Shown piece by piece: positions 22,469 to 36,718 of a DNA stretch of 64,000 nt (position 1 is its first letter; each line of letters opens with the position of its first letter). The DNA is from Cyrtodaria siliqua (lineage: Eukaryota; Mollusca; Bivalvia; Adapedonta; Hiatellidae): assembly GCA_037043455.1 (NCBI GenBank), contig JAWPHD010001132.1, forward strand, positions 124,001-188,000, given 5' to 3'. The position numbers and the translations under genes are program-made. A model generated the notes under the pieces. It was given only the letters and a program-made list of their open reading frames with translations. It ran no database searches and was not told the origin of the DNA.

Positions 22469-23064
22469 ACTTGTAATACAGTTTATCCTAGATACAATGC
22501 GAGATATTGCTGGATATGTCAACATACAAACCGTTAACATTTTTCTCGTCAATAAATAATGGAGATTATTTAATGTTCATAATAGCATTTGAATTTCATA
22601 TAAACTCTCAAACAATAGTAAAAATGAGAAGTATATATTATCACCATTGAGACCAACCTTTAGCTGTGTGTTATATATAGAGGATCTTACATGAGTGCAC
22701 GTTTAATATCGAATTATTAATCGAGTTGGATACAATTTTAAGAAGCGAGGCTGTGTCATCATTTGCATATTTGTTTCACTAGCGTAATATGATAAATACA
22801 GCATTGCTTTATAACACTCCCACACCGCAAGTTATGTGATAAATATAATTTATTCAAACATAAGCATAACGCAACAGTGTACATGCAAACAGTACATACA
22901 TATAAGCATGTATATGAAATGCATACGACATTTTCCAGTTAATGACAATAAGTATAATTTTAAGTGTGTTTCAATATAATCTCTATATGCTACTACATGA
23001 AATTAAAAAGTATTTGACAGCTATTAAGCATATTTTTCAAGTAATAATCCTAAGTAATGATATA

Positions 23065-23406
23065 TTATATTAATGTTTGTGAACAATAAAGGAGAAATGT
23101 GATACATGACTTTTGTTTTTTAAAACTCTTACTAATGAAAACTGACAGTTTCTTTAATAAATTATTGTTTCCTGTTGTCATAAGTTCAATACGTTTTGGT
23201 ATGTGTGACCATTTACAAAAATATTTGTTAACAATTTTTTTTTTGTATTTTTTTTCATAGTGTAGTGGACACTCAAACACAAAGTGAAAATCGTCTTCTA
23301 GTGCATTACAAATCTGGCATTTTATTTCGGATCTTGGTATTTTATTTGATCGATGCCATCGTCCAGTTTCAATTTCTAACCTATGCTGAATGTAGATCTA
23401 CAATGA
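23065..23406 (-). pseudogene. Antisense LINE ORF2 3'-end relic, second type (unit 2)
   Basis: Counterpart of 10989-11330 with the CQICNALEDDFHF knuckle. In this copy the codon before EIETGR is not a stop, so it is slightly less decayed upstream. Confidence 0.7.
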
Positions 23407-23432
23407 CTATTACGAAATTATGGTAATTTCGC

Positions 23433-25161
23433 TTAGGGCCATCGTACTATCGTGTATCGATGTTTATATGGTTCATCGCGTTATCGCCATCGTACAATAG
23501 TACATAACGACATTTATTTGAACTTACATGTTAATGATAAACTCTCGTTTTTATTGCATAACCATCCGAAAAAAGTATCAAAATATATTGCTAAAGCATA
23601 TTTAACGAGAAAAACTCTTATTTATTCATAAAGACTGATTTATGTTTTATTATTATTTTTTAATAATTTCAATATTACATGTCACAATTCTAAATGTTTA
23701 GAGATAACATTCTAATTAAAGCTTATTCGTGCCTTATATCTATTCAAGCATTAACATTATGTCATTTCAATTCATTCATTTAATTGTATATATTGTAACA
23801 TTATAAACTGTTAACTATAGGTGACTTATAGGCCTATTGGCCCAGGTGCTATTTATTTCCTTCAGTACTATCAGTGTATTGTATATTATATAGTTAAAAC
23901 GTCTACTAGTAATTCCGGTATTTATGGAGAACTAGGTAGATACCCATTGTATATTTTAAGGTATGTACAAATAATAAAGTATTGGAGTAAGGTGGTCGAT
24001 TCAAAAAACATTTTAATATCAACTTTTTATAAAGATGCTGTGAGAGATTGTGAAAGAGGAATGAAGAATTGGGCCAGCAATGTTAAAACCATTATAACAG
24101 ACTGTGGCTATAATTATGTTTGGAATGACCCAACTTGTATTGATATGAAATCTTTTCATTTGTTGATTAAACAAAATTTAATAAATTGTTTTGTTCAAAA
24201 ATGGAACACTGATGTTGAAAATAATCGAGTTTTATGTTTGTATAGACATTTTAAAACCTCATTCTCATATGAAGTGAATTTAGATATATTGCCGTTGAAA
24301 TTAAGAACTGCCATGTCGAGGAAAGATTATCCTCCCACAGACTTAGAATTGAAACTAGCAGATATTCACAAAATAGAACTGATAGAAATCAGAGATATTG
24401 TACATTGTGTAATAGTACAGACTTAGAAGATGAATATCATTTTATTTTAATTTGTTCTTTGTACGAACAATTACGTAAACTATATGTTAGACAATATTAT
24501 TACAGATATCCAAGTGTTTTTAAATTTATTCAGCTGATGCAATCTTCAAGCCAGCAAGAGCTTTTTAGATTATCTAGGTTTGTTAGGGAAGCATTTATTA
24601 TTCGCAATACTGCAATGTATAATGAGTAAAAAAATGTATGTTAATCCTCATTGGACATGACATGTAAACTATTAAAACTTAAAAGTTTACAGGAAACTAT
24701 GTAATAGGAATAGTTAAATCATTATAACATGGTAAATACATGATCCAGAATGAATGTGTGAGACATTTCGTGTGTCAGAGTGAATGGGTGAGTTGTTTGA
24801 GTGTATAGTATGTATGATTGTGTGTTTGTACTTTTTCATTGTTTAATGTAAAAATTGCATTGACCTGTCACATATTAACAAATGTAATATGTATTTATAT
24901 GACGAGAAACATTTGTTTAAGTCATAAATAAAAAGTATGTTCTGTTCTGTCCTGTTCTATATTATGCACATGCCACTATAATAAAATATTTACTTACTTA
25001 CTTAGTACAATCGCCATCGTGTTATGGCGCATCGACATGTTAACTTGTTCACAAGTCGATGCGCGATGGTACGATGGCGAAAATGCGATGGTCCTAATGC
25101 GATGGACCATCGTACCATCGTCATCGTGCCATTTTCGGCGATAGTACGGTGCTGGCCCTAA
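23433..25161. mobile_element. TTAGGGCC-ended inverted-repeat element split by a LINE (unit 2)
   Basis: Counterpart of 11357-13086 with the same ends and the same LINE insertion point, so both insertions predate the array duplication. Confidence 0.7.
23505..25002 (+). pseudogene. LINE insertion with ORF2 tail (unit 2)
   Basis: Same insertion and TAGTACA duplication as in unit 1. The lesion differs: a one-base deletion near 24,320 shifts the frame and ends the first segment at 24,426. The downstream segment 24,405-24,629 keeps AAA where units 1, 3 and 4 have TAA, so it reads SVFKFIQLMQSSSQQE through to the natural stop. The separate lesions show the ORF was closer to intact when the unit first duplicated. 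Confidence 0.8.
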
Positions 25162-26721
25162 CGGGACAACGTACGGAATGGTTATACTTTTCTGTAATTA
25201 TGTCATTATGCATGTCATACTCTGATAAATTTTATTGATCTCGATACGATGATAATTAAAATAATCACATTGAAGGAATAACACGTATTGTATTGTTGAA
25301 CTGTTCAACCACGTTTTTATAAGATAAACCATTCCTGACTGATAGAAACGTTTATAGGTTTTATAGTATATTAAAGTATTAGTGCAGTTATATACACAAT
25401 AAAACATTACATATGCTTTTAACTATAATTATAAGATACTATATGAAAACAAATGTGCAGACCAGGGCACATCTATAATAAGAGATGCACAAATACACCA
25501 TGTTTTAAGTTTTTCGTCAGTGACCCATCCCGATCCTCGAAGTAAAATATAATGTTTCGAAGACATTTTGATAGATAGCAACTAGTTTTCGTAAAAAGCC
25601 AAAAAAGTTTTAATAAAAACAAATTAATCTGACATAATAATAATCATCGCATATATGATAGTTTATGTAAGATTACATTTAAATAATATTACTACTTTTT
25701 TTCTGGCGTATTTTAGAATAACACAATTAAAAACATAAATTACTTACATTTATCTTATGGTTACAATGATGTATAACGAACGAACAGCTTGATAATAAAC
25801 AGAATGATTGTGGAATTATGAAAATAATTCTGTTTTACGTGGATTATATACTGTCGATTGCTTGTTTGTTTGTTTTCGGCTTTTTGCAACAAACAACTCC
25901 AGTATGCTCGATATAAATTGTATTCACTCATAAAACACGCCGATTGGAGGACACATAAAACTCATCATTTTTTAATTACGCAATCTGTGAGAAAGTTTTC
26001 ACAAGTAAAGTTTTATTATTTAACACACAACGCGCGCTGGTAATTTATTAATTATTCATAACGTTGATTATTTTGTAATTAATAATCAAGAGGGTGTAGT
26101 TTTTTTAAAGAATACTTTATTTAGACGTAAACAATACAGTTTCTAATCTGTCTTATTCACAAAGTTGATTATTTTACCGTGAGCTTTGCGAAAATATAGG
26201 ATTTTAATAAGTTTTCTAAGATAATGTATCAGTAATATACATCAATGACAAGTATGAATCATAAAAATATACTTATTATAAAATAATGAATTGTGTAATT
26301 AATAATCAAGAGCGGTGTAGTTTTTTTTAACTGGAATGCAGTACACAGAATACAGAATACTTTATTTAGACGAAAACAGTACAGTTTCTAATCTATCAAA
26401 CATGATTTAACATTAACAAAGTCACATGCAAAGATTATATGAAAAAATGAAATGCACGTGTCACATGGCAACAGCAATATATCGTTACTATTGCATATAA
26501 TTATTAGATTCGTGAATATATATTGCATATCATGTTGTTCGTGCATTGCTATTAAGAGTCAGTATATTGTATGGAAATGATTATTCATAGTAGAATCCGT
26601 CATTAAATATTCAAATTATTGTATAAGATTATCCGAAAAAGGAGGTTGAACTTGTTTTATTTTTAAGCATATGTAGCGGTAAATCTGCGAATAATTAAAA
26701 GTACTTTAAACTGTATAAATT

Positions 26722-27390
26722 TTACGATAGTGATATACGGAGAGCAAAACACTCGTTAATGTAATTTCTTAATTTTTTAATAACATTTAGATTTTTCGAC
26801 TGCATCAGAATAACAAGTTTATACACACTAGGGTTACTGAAATAAAATGAGCTGATATATTTCCCACGAATATAATGGTAAAGAGGACAGATGAGAACAA
26901 AATGATATTCGTCTTCAATATCACTTGAATTGCACAAAAGAAAAGAAACGCATCGCTCTGTCTATTCTATTTTGAGCATAGCGACCAGTTTCAACATGTA
27001 GCTGATGCCAAGAAAGTCTTAATCTGGCCAATACCGTTCTATATTTAGATATTAACTCATTTGAGTAATCTACCAAATTCCAATGATTGCTTAAAATGTT
27101 TGTATAAAAAAACTGATCCACTAGTTCTGCTTAAACGAATCAATTACTCTTTCTTTAAACTGTAAATAAAACTTATTTAAATCTACGGAAAACGGATCAG
27201 CCCATATATATGAAAAAACATCATTATCTAATAGGGATTTAACTTCATTTTTAACGCCTCTATTAATTTAACAAAGATGCATACAAGTTATTAAGTAATA
27301 TATTTCCGGGTCACACACTTTGCCCCCAGTATTTTATAATACGAACATATCGTGTTACATATAAAGGATAAGTAGTTTCCTTATTCTCCA
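26722..27390 (-). pseudogene. Antisense LINE ORF2 3'-end relic (unit 3)
   Basis: Same as 992-1660; the two short frames are identical in sequence. Confidence 0.7.
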
Positions 27391-27567
27391 TAATTTTTTA
27401 TACTGTTTTAACTGGAATACAAAGGTGCATTTTTGTTACTATTATTTGTGTTGATTTTAAACAGTTAGTCAGCAGAAGATTATAGTATAAGTATGTATTA
27501 AGCAGCCAAGTACATGTATATTGATCAATTTAATTGGATATTATAGTGGCATCAATACCAAAATCTT

Positions 27568-27690
27568 ATGGCGACTTTCCAGCTTACACTGGTGAAGGAA
27601 GACCCTAGGTGCACCTCCGGGCATTTTTCTTGCAATGGCGGGCACCTGGGTAAAACCACCGTATCAAGCAGTCGAGTACATTTATCAATG
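27568..27690 (+). repeat. GC-richer island (unit 3)
   Basis: Identical to the unit-1 island at 1838-1960. Function unknown. Confidence 0.3.
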
Positions 27691-28089
27691 GATAAATTTA
27701 ACGTTTGTTTTATAATTATTGTACATGTAGTAGATTGTGGGCTTAACGTCTTATATTATTATTTTGAAAGACTATAGGCTGAATGTATTCTATATTTATT
27801 TTGGAAAATTAAAGCCGGCTGAGCTTATTTTATGATTATTGTTGAATGACCCTTTACACTTAATATAGATATATAATCAAGCCATATTGTACTCGCCGTC
27901 ATAAGAAAGTATCCACTTCTATACAAATACCATGAGAACCAATAATCACAATTTTTCGTATTATTATATTAGATACAACATTTACAAACATGTTTTAATA
28001 TGAAATATGAACATTCAATAAAGAGTAAAATGTTTAAGTTGATTCTAAAGCGCAACAGGCGGAAAACAAAAGTCAAATACATAATAACG

Positions 28090-28155
28090 TTACAGCTGGT
28101 CCCATAAGTGCTCTATCGGACTAAGGTCCGGTGAAAAAGCAGGCCAGGGTAATAC
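28090..28155 (-). pseudogene. Tc1-like transposase scrap (unit 3)
   Basis: Identical to the unit-1 scrap at 2360-2425, with the SPDLSPIEHLWDQ block. Confidence 0.7.
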
Positions 28156-28226
28156 ACAAATACCGAACAACAGTTTTTAAGTCTCCCAACCTGTTTTAAG
28201 AATCTAAAACCCGAATTTAACTCTCA

Positions 28227-30870
28227 ACAAGAGGCCCAAGCGGGCCTGTGGACGCTCTACTGGCTCAAGATAAAGTTTATGTATAAGGGGCCATAAGAAC
28301 ATGACAATGACAGGTGCAACTAGGCTTAGTACTGATCATTCTCGCCAAGATTTGCTGAAATCCGGCAAAGAATCCAGAAGAGACTAATCTGGACAAAGCT
28401 TGTGTATTAAAACATTTAAAGGGTCACAACTCTGCCAAAAATCATTCATCCGAAATATGGCAATGATCTGCACAACTAGGTTTAATACTGATCATCCTTG
28501 TCATGTTTCGTCTATATCCAGCCAGGGGTTCAGGAGAACTAGCCCGGAAAAAAATTGTGGTATCAAAATCCTTTAAAGGGCTATAACTTTGTCAAATATC
28601 TGTAAACCGGAACGTGACGATGATATGCACACTAGGCTTAGTGCTGATCATCCCTGCAAAGTTTCATTGAAATCTGGCGAGGGGTTCAGGAAAAGTAGAT
28701 CAGACAAAGTGTGTGTATTAAAACCTTTAAAGGGTCATAATTCTGCCAAAAAAATCATTTAGCCGGAATACGGCAATGATTTGCACAACTAGCATGGCAT
28801 TGATCATCCCTAAAAAGCTTCGTTTAAATCCGGCCAGGGGTTCAGGAGAACAAGTCAGAACAAAGTTTTGTGCATTAAAACCTTTAAAGGGCCATAACTC
28901 AGCCCAAAATCATTCAACCGGAACACGGCGATGATTTGCACAACTAGACATAGAATCGATCATCTCTAAAAAGTTTCGTTTAATCCGGCCAGGGGTTCAG
29001 GAGAACTAGCCAGAACAAAGTTTGTGTATTAAAACCTTTAAAGGGCTATAACTCTGCCAAAATCATTCAACTGGAACACAGTGACTATGTACAACTAGGC
29101 TTGGTACTGATCATCCCTGCATAGTTTCAATGAAATCCGGCCAAATGAAGGCCCTTTCGTCTTAATGACGCCAAGATATAGCACATTTCAGAAAATCAAG
29201 GGCCATGACTCCGATGTAAATGGTCCAATCTGGATGATTTTCGAACTTGTCCAAGCTTTAAATTGATATTAACAATCTGGTAAAGTTTCTTAAAGATCGG
29301 ATGAAAGATGAAGGCCCTACCGTCTTAACGAGGCAAAATATAGGATTTTTAACTAAATCAAGGGTCATAACTCCACTGTTACTAGTCCGATCTAGCTGGT
29401 TTTCGAACTTGACCGAGCTTTCATTGCTATTAACAATCTAGTAAAGTTTCATAAAGATCACATGAAAGTTGAAGGCCCTATCATCTTGAGGCAAAATATA
29501 GCATTTTTAACTAAATCAATGGCCATAACTCATCTGTTACTGGTCCGACCTGGCTGATTTTCAAAAGTTACTGAGCTGTCATTGATATAAACAATCAGGT
29601 AAAGTTTTGTAAAGATCAGATGAAAGATGAAGGCTCTATCAAATTAACGAGGCAAAATATAGCATTTTTAACTATATCAAGGGCCATAACTCCGCTGTTT
29701 CGGGTCCGATCTGGCTTGCCTTCAAAATTATCCGAGCTTTTATTTATATAAACAATCTGGTAAAGTTTGGTAAAGATCGAATGAAAGATAAAGGCCCTGC
29801 CGTCTTAACAAGTCAAAATATATCATTTTAACTAAATCAAAGGCAATAACTCCGCTGTTAATGGTTCGATCTAGCTGGTTTTCGAACTTGCCTGAGCTTT
29901 CATTGATATTAACAATCTTTGCAAGTTTGGTAAAGATCAAATAATAAATGAAGGTGCTAGAGTGTTCACAAGGCTTAATATGGCATTTTTCAGCAAAACA
30001 AGGGCCATAACTCCGGTGAAATTATTTTGATCTTGCTGGTTTTCGAACTTGTCCGAGCTTTCATTCATATAAAAACACTGGCAAAGTCAAGTAAAGGTCC
30101 AATTAATATTGAAGGCCATAGAGTGTTCACAAGGCAGAAAATGCATTTTTCAGAAAAAACAAGGGCCATAACTCCGGTGTAACTGATCCGATTTCGCTGG
30201 TTTTCGAACTTGTTTGAGCTTATATTGATATTAACAATTTGTGCAAGTTTGGTAAAGATTAAATAATAAATGAATGTGCTAAAGAGTTCAGAAGGAAGAA
30301 AATGGCATTTTTCAGAAAAAACAAGGGCCATAACTCTGGTGTTACTGACCCAATTGAGCTGATCTTCAAACTTGTCCGAGCTATCATTGGTATTAGCAAT
30401 CTGTGCAAGTTTGGTAACGATCAAATAATAAATGAAGGTGTTAGAGCGTTCACAAGGCAGAAAATAGCAATTTTTGGGTGAAACAAGGGCCGTAACTCCG
30501 GTGTTACTGATCCGATTCGGCTGGTTTTCGAACTTGTCCGAGCTTTCATTGATATTAACACTCTGTGCAAGCTTGGTAAAGATCAAATAATAAATGAAGG
30601 TGCTAGAGTGTTCACAAGGCTTAATATGGCATTTTTCAGCAAAACAAGGGCCATAACTCCGGTGAAATTTATTCGATCCGGCTGGTTTTCAAACTTGTCC
30701 GAGCTTTCATTAATATAAAGACACTGACAAAGTTTCGTAAAGATTCAATTAATAATGAAGGCCCTAGAGTGTTCACAAGGCAAAAGTTAACAGACGGACG
30801 GACAACGGACGACGGACGACGGACGACTCGCCATCCCATAAGATCTGCTGGCTTCGGCCGGTAGAGCTAA
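28227..30870. mobile_element. 2.6-kb composite element with ~160-bp internal repeats (unit 3)
   Basis: Near-identical to 2497-5140. Two substitutions found by eye are in the late cells (unit-1 positions 4,559 and 4,640). Confidence 0.75.
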
Positions 30871-30964
30871 AAACGGGTTTAGCTGATGCAATCGGCGTTT
30901 GGTTTCGTTCTAATTTATTTTCATATTTAGCTCTAAGTACATTTGTTATGTTCTTAGACTTAAC

Positions 30965-31267
30965 TTAAAGGGACACATGGCAATCGTGAGTTTTATTTAA
31001 ACATTAAAATTGCTTCTTAATTTACTTATCCTACGTCATTTTGACTTTAAAACTGCTTGAATATAATTAAATAAAAAATTGAGATTCCAATTTTATTCAC
31101 TATTTCACCAAATTTCTAAATATATTATTGATGCACTATTATAGAAAGTCAGTAATTTGTAAAAATAATTTGCTTTGAACAATTCTGACAATTACTATTA
31201 ATGATTGAACAAATGCTAGTGAAGAGAAAAACTAACGGGACGCCGTGAGTTTTTAAACAATCAAGAT
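30965..31267. mobile_element. TTAA-type MITE, right end deleted (unit 3)
   Basis: Same truncation as at 5235-5537, so units 1 and 3 share the deletion of the right terminal repeat. Confidence 0.7.
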
Positions 31268-31484
31268 CTCTACTATAGAGTTTGCTTTCGTTCGATTCCG
31301 TTTTCATATTGTGTTACAAGTACATTTGTAAACATATATATTTTGGCAATTTTGTTTATATAATAAAATTAAATGCCATTGTTTTGCCACTGAACGTTCC
31401 AAGGCGGTAGCCCTAATATCAACCTGATGTCATATCTTGCATTTTATTCATCTTTGTAATCTTTGCAGCGATTTGATAGATAAT

Positions 31485-32056
31485 CAGGTTTTAGTTATGT
31501 ATAGACATTTTAAGGTATACTTTAGTTACAAAACATGAATAAATTTGCGCTTTCCTTAAAAGCGTGTTTGTCTAGATTACGTCTATCGTCTTATTCATGA
31601 AGAATATAAACAGGTAGATATGCCATAAGTAGAACAGGTAGATATGCCATAAGTAGAACAGGAAGATATGCCATAAGTAGAACAGGTAGATATGCCATAA
31701 GTAAAACAGGTAGATATGCCATAAGTAGAACAGGTAGATATGCCATAAGTAGAACAGGTAGATATGCCATAAGTAGAACAGGTAGATATGCCATAAGTAG
31801 AACAAATAGAAATGAGCGATACTGTTAAATGTGTAATGCTACAGATGTTGAAGACGAATTCCACTTTATTTTAGTTCGTCACTTGTATGATGGTATTCGT
31901 AAACAATATATAAAGCCATACTATTATCGTCGCCCAAGTGTTTATACATTTGTGCAGCTAATGCAGGCAAACAGTACGACCATTCTGATAAATCTGGCAA
32001 AGTATATTAAAAAATGTTTTAATCTAAGAAATTCTATGACATGCAATTGGGGCTAG
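31485..32056 (+). pseudogene. Sense LINE ORF2 3'-end relic with a 24-bp expansion (unit 3)
   Basis: Same as 5755-6326, with two substitutions just before the minisatellite. Confidence 0.7.
31611..31802. repeat. 24-bp minisatellite, 8 copies (unit 3)
   Basis: Eight copies with the same internal variants, in the same order, as in unit 1. This is notable for a sequence class that normally changes copy number quickly. Confidence 0.95.
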
Positions 32057-32147
32057 ATAAGTTATGTGTTTTATTTTCTCATTGAGTGTTTTTCACTGTT
32101 ACATGTGTTGTATATCTGGCCACAATATGCCTTAAAATATATAGGGA

Positions 32148-32266
32148 ATTGTTCCTTATTCGTTATTCGAATAAGGAATAAGTAACTAGTTCCTTATTAT
32201 GATAAGGAATACGTAACTAGTTCCTTGTTCCTTATTCGAATAAGGAATACGTCGAATAAGGAAAAC
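32148..32266. repeat. Cluster of TTCCTTAT palindromes (unit 3)
   Basis: Same as 6,418-6,536. Confidence 0.75.
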
Positions 32267-32528
32267 GAAAGTTCCCCTCATCCAATAATAGGCGTTATAA
32301 CATAAGAACATGTACGTACTTTTTAGTTGCATACTCTGCTGATAAGGTCATATAAGGCCATTGATATAATACTTCAAAAGATATACAATGCAATGCTTTT
32401 ATTACAGTATACAAAAAGATAACATACCAGTACTGTATAAAGCAAGCCATTCCTATTCGTGCTTTTAAAAAAAATGATCAACTGGTATTTATTATTTAGA
32501 AAGGTTCACTAAAATAGCCCATTGCTAT

Positions 32529-33812
32529 TTACCAAATTGTAAACCTGGATAGGGTGTGGTGAGAGTTTTCATGTAGTCTGAGCTGTATTTTTTGAGGAAA
32601 TGCTCTGTCACATCCGGGTTCGTTACACGTAAATGGATTTTCTCCAGTATGCAGGCGTTCATGCACTGCGGAAGCGTACTTGCTGTTGAAACACTTTTGA
32701 CAAAACGAGCATTTAAACTTTTTATATTCTCGGTGATAACGCTGATGCTGAATCAGAGACGACCTTTTGGTAAACGTGCGGTCGCAAGTCGTACACTCAA
32801 AACTGGTATTTTTCGTATGGATATTCCTATGATCCTGGAGTCGGCTGTTGTTGGAAAATTCATGGTCACACACTTCACATACATGGCCGTCGTGGAGTCG
32901 TTGGTGCTTAGTGAAGAAGCAGTTGGCCACGACTTTGTCACACAGACCACATTTCACCCTATTCAAACTACACGACTCGTATTCGTGTTTGGTCACGTGT
33001 CCGTGCGGATGGAAGAGCAACCTTCTGAGACTGCATTTATCGTTTTTCATTAGGTGAATCATTTGATGCTTTTTTGCATCGGTCTTGTCCACACACAGTT
33101 CATTACACACGTGACACCAGTATGCAACCTTTGACTGAGCATACGACCGCGTATACCCTGAAGATAAGAATATGTCCTTTTGATGTGGGGTTCTTGTTCG
33201 CGGTTGCCGAACCTGTGACGTGGCACAAAAGGCATTGTAAGCACTGCTGGAAACCAGATCCATATAAGTGCTGGATATCTCCGCTGGTTTTGAAACACTT
33301 GGACTATGATCACTAGTTTCTGGTGTATCGCTTCCAAGCAACGTTGCGATAGAAACTGGGTGTGCAAGTTTACACTCCGTGGCTTCAGCAGACGGAATCT
33401 CCTGCTTCACCCGAGTTCGGTGACCTGCTGGAGTCTCCGTCAGATCTACTGGTTGGGCATGTTCGAATGATGGTTTAGACAGTTCATAGAGCGATGGTGA
33501 TGAGAAATGATAGTACTCACTAGACATTTGTAAATCAAAGTTATTTTTTCCCGGTGTTGACGTTACTAAACTGCGTTGTTTTCTAGGTATATATCCGTTT
33601 GGTGGTAACTGACGATGACTTTCTTCGTCGTGACAGATAGATTCGAGCTCGGAACCGGATAGATACGATTCTGGTCGGAGATCTTCTTGGTCGACAAAGC
33701 GCTCGCACGTGTGGCTCTTTTTTCTTGTCAGGTCCATCGCCGAGTGTTCGTCGTGTCGCGGCTGCTTCGCCCCTGCAGCTATTGACAGAATATTCTGCAT
33801 CATAAAATCCAT
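32529..33812 (-). CDS. Six-finger C2H2 zinc-finger protein (unit 3), identical to unit 1
   Basis: The predicted 427-residue protein is identical to that of unit 1, as are the start context, the splice acceptor (33,818-33,830) and the AATAAA at 32,488-32,493. Identity extends through the surrounding non-coding and transposon DNA, so it reflects a very recent duplication, conversion or an assembly duplicate rather than selection on the protein. If real, the locus makes the same protein from two genes. Confidence 0.85.
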   Translation of the reverse strand: MDFMMQNILSIAAGAKQPRHDEHSAMDLTRKKSHTCERFVDQEDLRPESYLSGSELESICHDEESHRQLPPNGYIPRKQRSLVTSTPGKNNFDLQMSSEYYHFSSPSLYELSKPSFEHAQPVDLTETPAGHRTRVKQEIPSAEATECKLAHPVSIATLLGSDTPETSDHSPSVSKPAEISSTYMDLVSSSAYNAFCATSQVRQPRTRTPHQKDIFLSSGYTRSYAQSKVAYWCHVCNELCVDKTDAKKHQMIHLMKNDKCSLRRLLFHPHGHVTKHEYESCSLNRVKCGLCDKVVANCFFTKHQRLHDGHVCEVCDHEFSNNSRLQDHRNIHTKNTSFECTTCDRTFTKRSSLIQHQRYHREYKKFKCSFCQKCFNSKYASAVHERLHTGENPFTCNEPGCDRAFPQKIQLRLHENSHHTLSRFTIW

Positions 33813-33938
33813 TGCAACTGAAATAGAAGAGTTTCTATTGAGTATACGTTGTTTATATGACACATCAGCATACATAGCTTTAACATAGTTTATTTGAATA
33901 TGATATATGCGTGTCACTTAAAAGAAAATTGATGTTAT

Positions 33939-34792
33939 AATGCTATGTGTGCCGTTCTAGAGTGACATATGATCATATTGTAATGCTATGTGTGCCGTTC
34001 TAGAGTGATATATGATCATATTGTAATGCTATGTGTGCCGCTCTAAAGTGACATATGATCATATTGTAATGCTATGTGTGCCGTCCTAGAGTGACATATG
34101 ATCATATTGTAATGCTATGTGTGCCGTTCTAGAGTGACATAGGATCATATTGTAATGCTATGTGTGCCGTTCTAGAGTGACATATGATAATATTGTAATG
34201 CTATGTGTGCCGTTCTAGAGTGACATTTGGTAATATTGTAATACTATGTGTGCCGTTTTAGAGTGACATATGTTTATATTATATTAATATGTGTTCCGTT
34301 CTAGATTGACATATGGTCCTATTTATAATATGCGAGCCGGTCTAGAGTGGCATATGGTCCTATTATAATATGTGTTCCGTTCTAGAGTGACATATGCCCT
34401 ATTATAAAATGTGTGCCGTTCTACAGTGACATATGGCCTATTATAATATGCGTACCGTTCTAGAATGACTTTTGTTCCTATTATATTATGCGTGCCGTTC
34501 TATAGTGACATATGCCCTATTATCATATGTGTGCCGTTCTAGAATGACATATGGTCCTATTATCATATGTATGCCTTTCTAGAGTGACATATGACCTTAT
34601 TTATAATATGCGTGCCTTTCTAGAGTGACATATGGTCCTATTATAATATGTGTGCCGTTCTAGAGTGACATATGGTCCTATTATAATGTATGTGCCGTTC
34701 TAGAGTGGCATATGGTCCTATTATAATATGTGTGCCGTTCTAGAGTGGCATATGGTCCTATTATAATGTGTGCCGTTCTAGAGTGGCATATG
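33939..34792. repeat. ~40-bp minisatellite, 21 copies (unit 3)
   Basis: Same copy number and variant order as in unit 1, directly 5' of the unit-3 zinc-finger gene. Confidence 0.95.
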
Positions 34793-34819
34793 CATCCATG
34801 TAATGTAGCTACTTGTCGA

Positions 34820-36125
34820 AAGTCTATATATTGAATCTAATAAACCATCACTGTCTCATAGACGGGATAAAATAGCCCTACAATACGCCATTAAATTAAA
34901 ATCTAACCCTTCAAATCCAGCTGTCGATAATGTTTTTAATCCAAGTTATGAACCTCTTTTTGATCGAAAACCGAAAGCCATTCGATCATTTGGTCTACGT
35001 ATTAAACCAAAATTAAGAGACACTTAAATCGACCTAAATTTAATTGCCAAGTACAAAGTCCAACAAATTCCACTGTGGACTTTGGAAACACCAACAATTA
35101 TTTTTGATCTTTGTAATAGTAACAAATCCAGTACAGACCCTACTGTCTTTCAAAGCAAATTTAATGTAATTAAATCGAAATACAGTAGCTTTCAACATAT
35201 AAACACAGATGGTTCTAAAGATGGAGATAAGGTAGCTGCAGCAGCTGTTATTCACAAACAGAGCATAAAGAGCCGCCTGCCTCTATCTTTTTAGCTGAAC
35301 TTAAGGCAATTGAACTTGCTTTAAATTATATTCAGTAATCTGATGATGACCATTTTGTAATATTTTCTGATTCCCTTTCATCTCTTCAAGCACTTGGTAA
35401 TATGAAACATAACCCAGTTGTACTTCAACTTTTAGAGAAGTACAATTCTCTTATAGTTGATAATGTTATTATTTTCTGCTGGCTTCCAAGCCATGTAGGA
35501 ATACGTGATAATGATAGAGCTGATAGTGCTGCTAAAGCAGCATTAGGTTTACATATATCTAATATTAAATTACCTTATACAGATTTTTTAACTCTTGGCA
35601 AGCCGCTTGGGATTTGTCAGTTAACAATAAACTCCATTCAATTAAACCGTTACTTGGAGAATGGCGTTCTTCTAGTAGACCCATTCGTCGAGAAGAAGTT
35701 CTCCTAGCCCGGTGCAGGATAGGGCATACACGTTATACTCATTCATATTTATTAAAAGCTGAGCAATTACCAGAATGTATACCCTGCTTTGCACCGTTAA
35801 CACATCTTGTTGGAATGTGTAGACTTTGATCCTATAGATTTTAGTCTTGTTTTAGATTTTCTTAAAGAAATCAGACTATATAAATCATTATAATGTGTTC
35901 TTATATATATTTACCTGGTTATATACCCGTTGACGGGCATTTGTTGATTTGCATATATAGTTTATATTACTACCTTTTCATCCCTTATTTTTTAATAGTT
36001 TTATCTTTATATATTTACATTAATTTTTAATTAATTCTTCATTTCTTCATTTTTCATGAGTTTTTGCGCACAATATGACCTATTTATGTGTCGGCGTGCC
36101 GTAAAACACCATTCATTCATTCATT
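34820..36125 (+). pseudogene. LINE ORF2 3' end with RNase H (unit 3)
   Basis: Same as 9090-10395, including the TAA after LRDT and the two downstream frameshifts. Confidence 0.85.
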
Positions 36126-36718
36126 ACTTGTAATACAGTTTATCCTAGATACAATGCGAGATATTGCTGGATATGTCAACATACAAACCGTTACATTTTT
36201 CTCGTCAATAAATAATGGAGATTATTTAATGTTCATAATAGCATTTGAATTTCATATAAACTCTCAAACAATAGTAAAAATGAGAAGTATATATTATCAC
36301 CATTGAGACCAACCTTTAGCTGTGTGTTATATATAGAGGATCTTACATGAGTGCCCGTTTAATATCGAATTATTAATCGAGTTGGATAAAATTTTAAGAA
36401 GCGAGGCTGTGCCATCATTTGCATATTTGTTTCACTAGCGTAATATGATAAATACAGCATTGCTTTATAACACTCCCACACCGCAAGTTATGTGATAAAT
36501 ATAATTTATTCAAACATAAGCATAACGCAACAGTGTAGATGCAAACAGTACATACATATAAACATGTATATGAAATGCATACGACATTTTCCAGTTAATG
36601 ACAATAAGTATAATTTTAAGTGTGTTTCAATATAATCTCTATATGCTACTACATGAAATTAAAAGTATTTGACAGCTACTAAGCATATTTTGAAGTAATA
36701 ATCCTAAGTAATGATATA

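Larger units (their letters stand above)
13656..25730. repeat. Tandem segmental unit 2 (short form)
   Basis: Second unit, 12,075 bp. It is shorter because it lacks the 2.6-kb composite element and the TTAA MITE of the other units. This is partly offset by a local triplication of a ~789-bp block at 16,149-18,491. Its zinc-finger gene is the most diverged of the four. No recognisable feature was seen in 13,971-14,731, 15,690-16,080, 22,469-23,064 or 25,162-25,730. Confidence 0.95.
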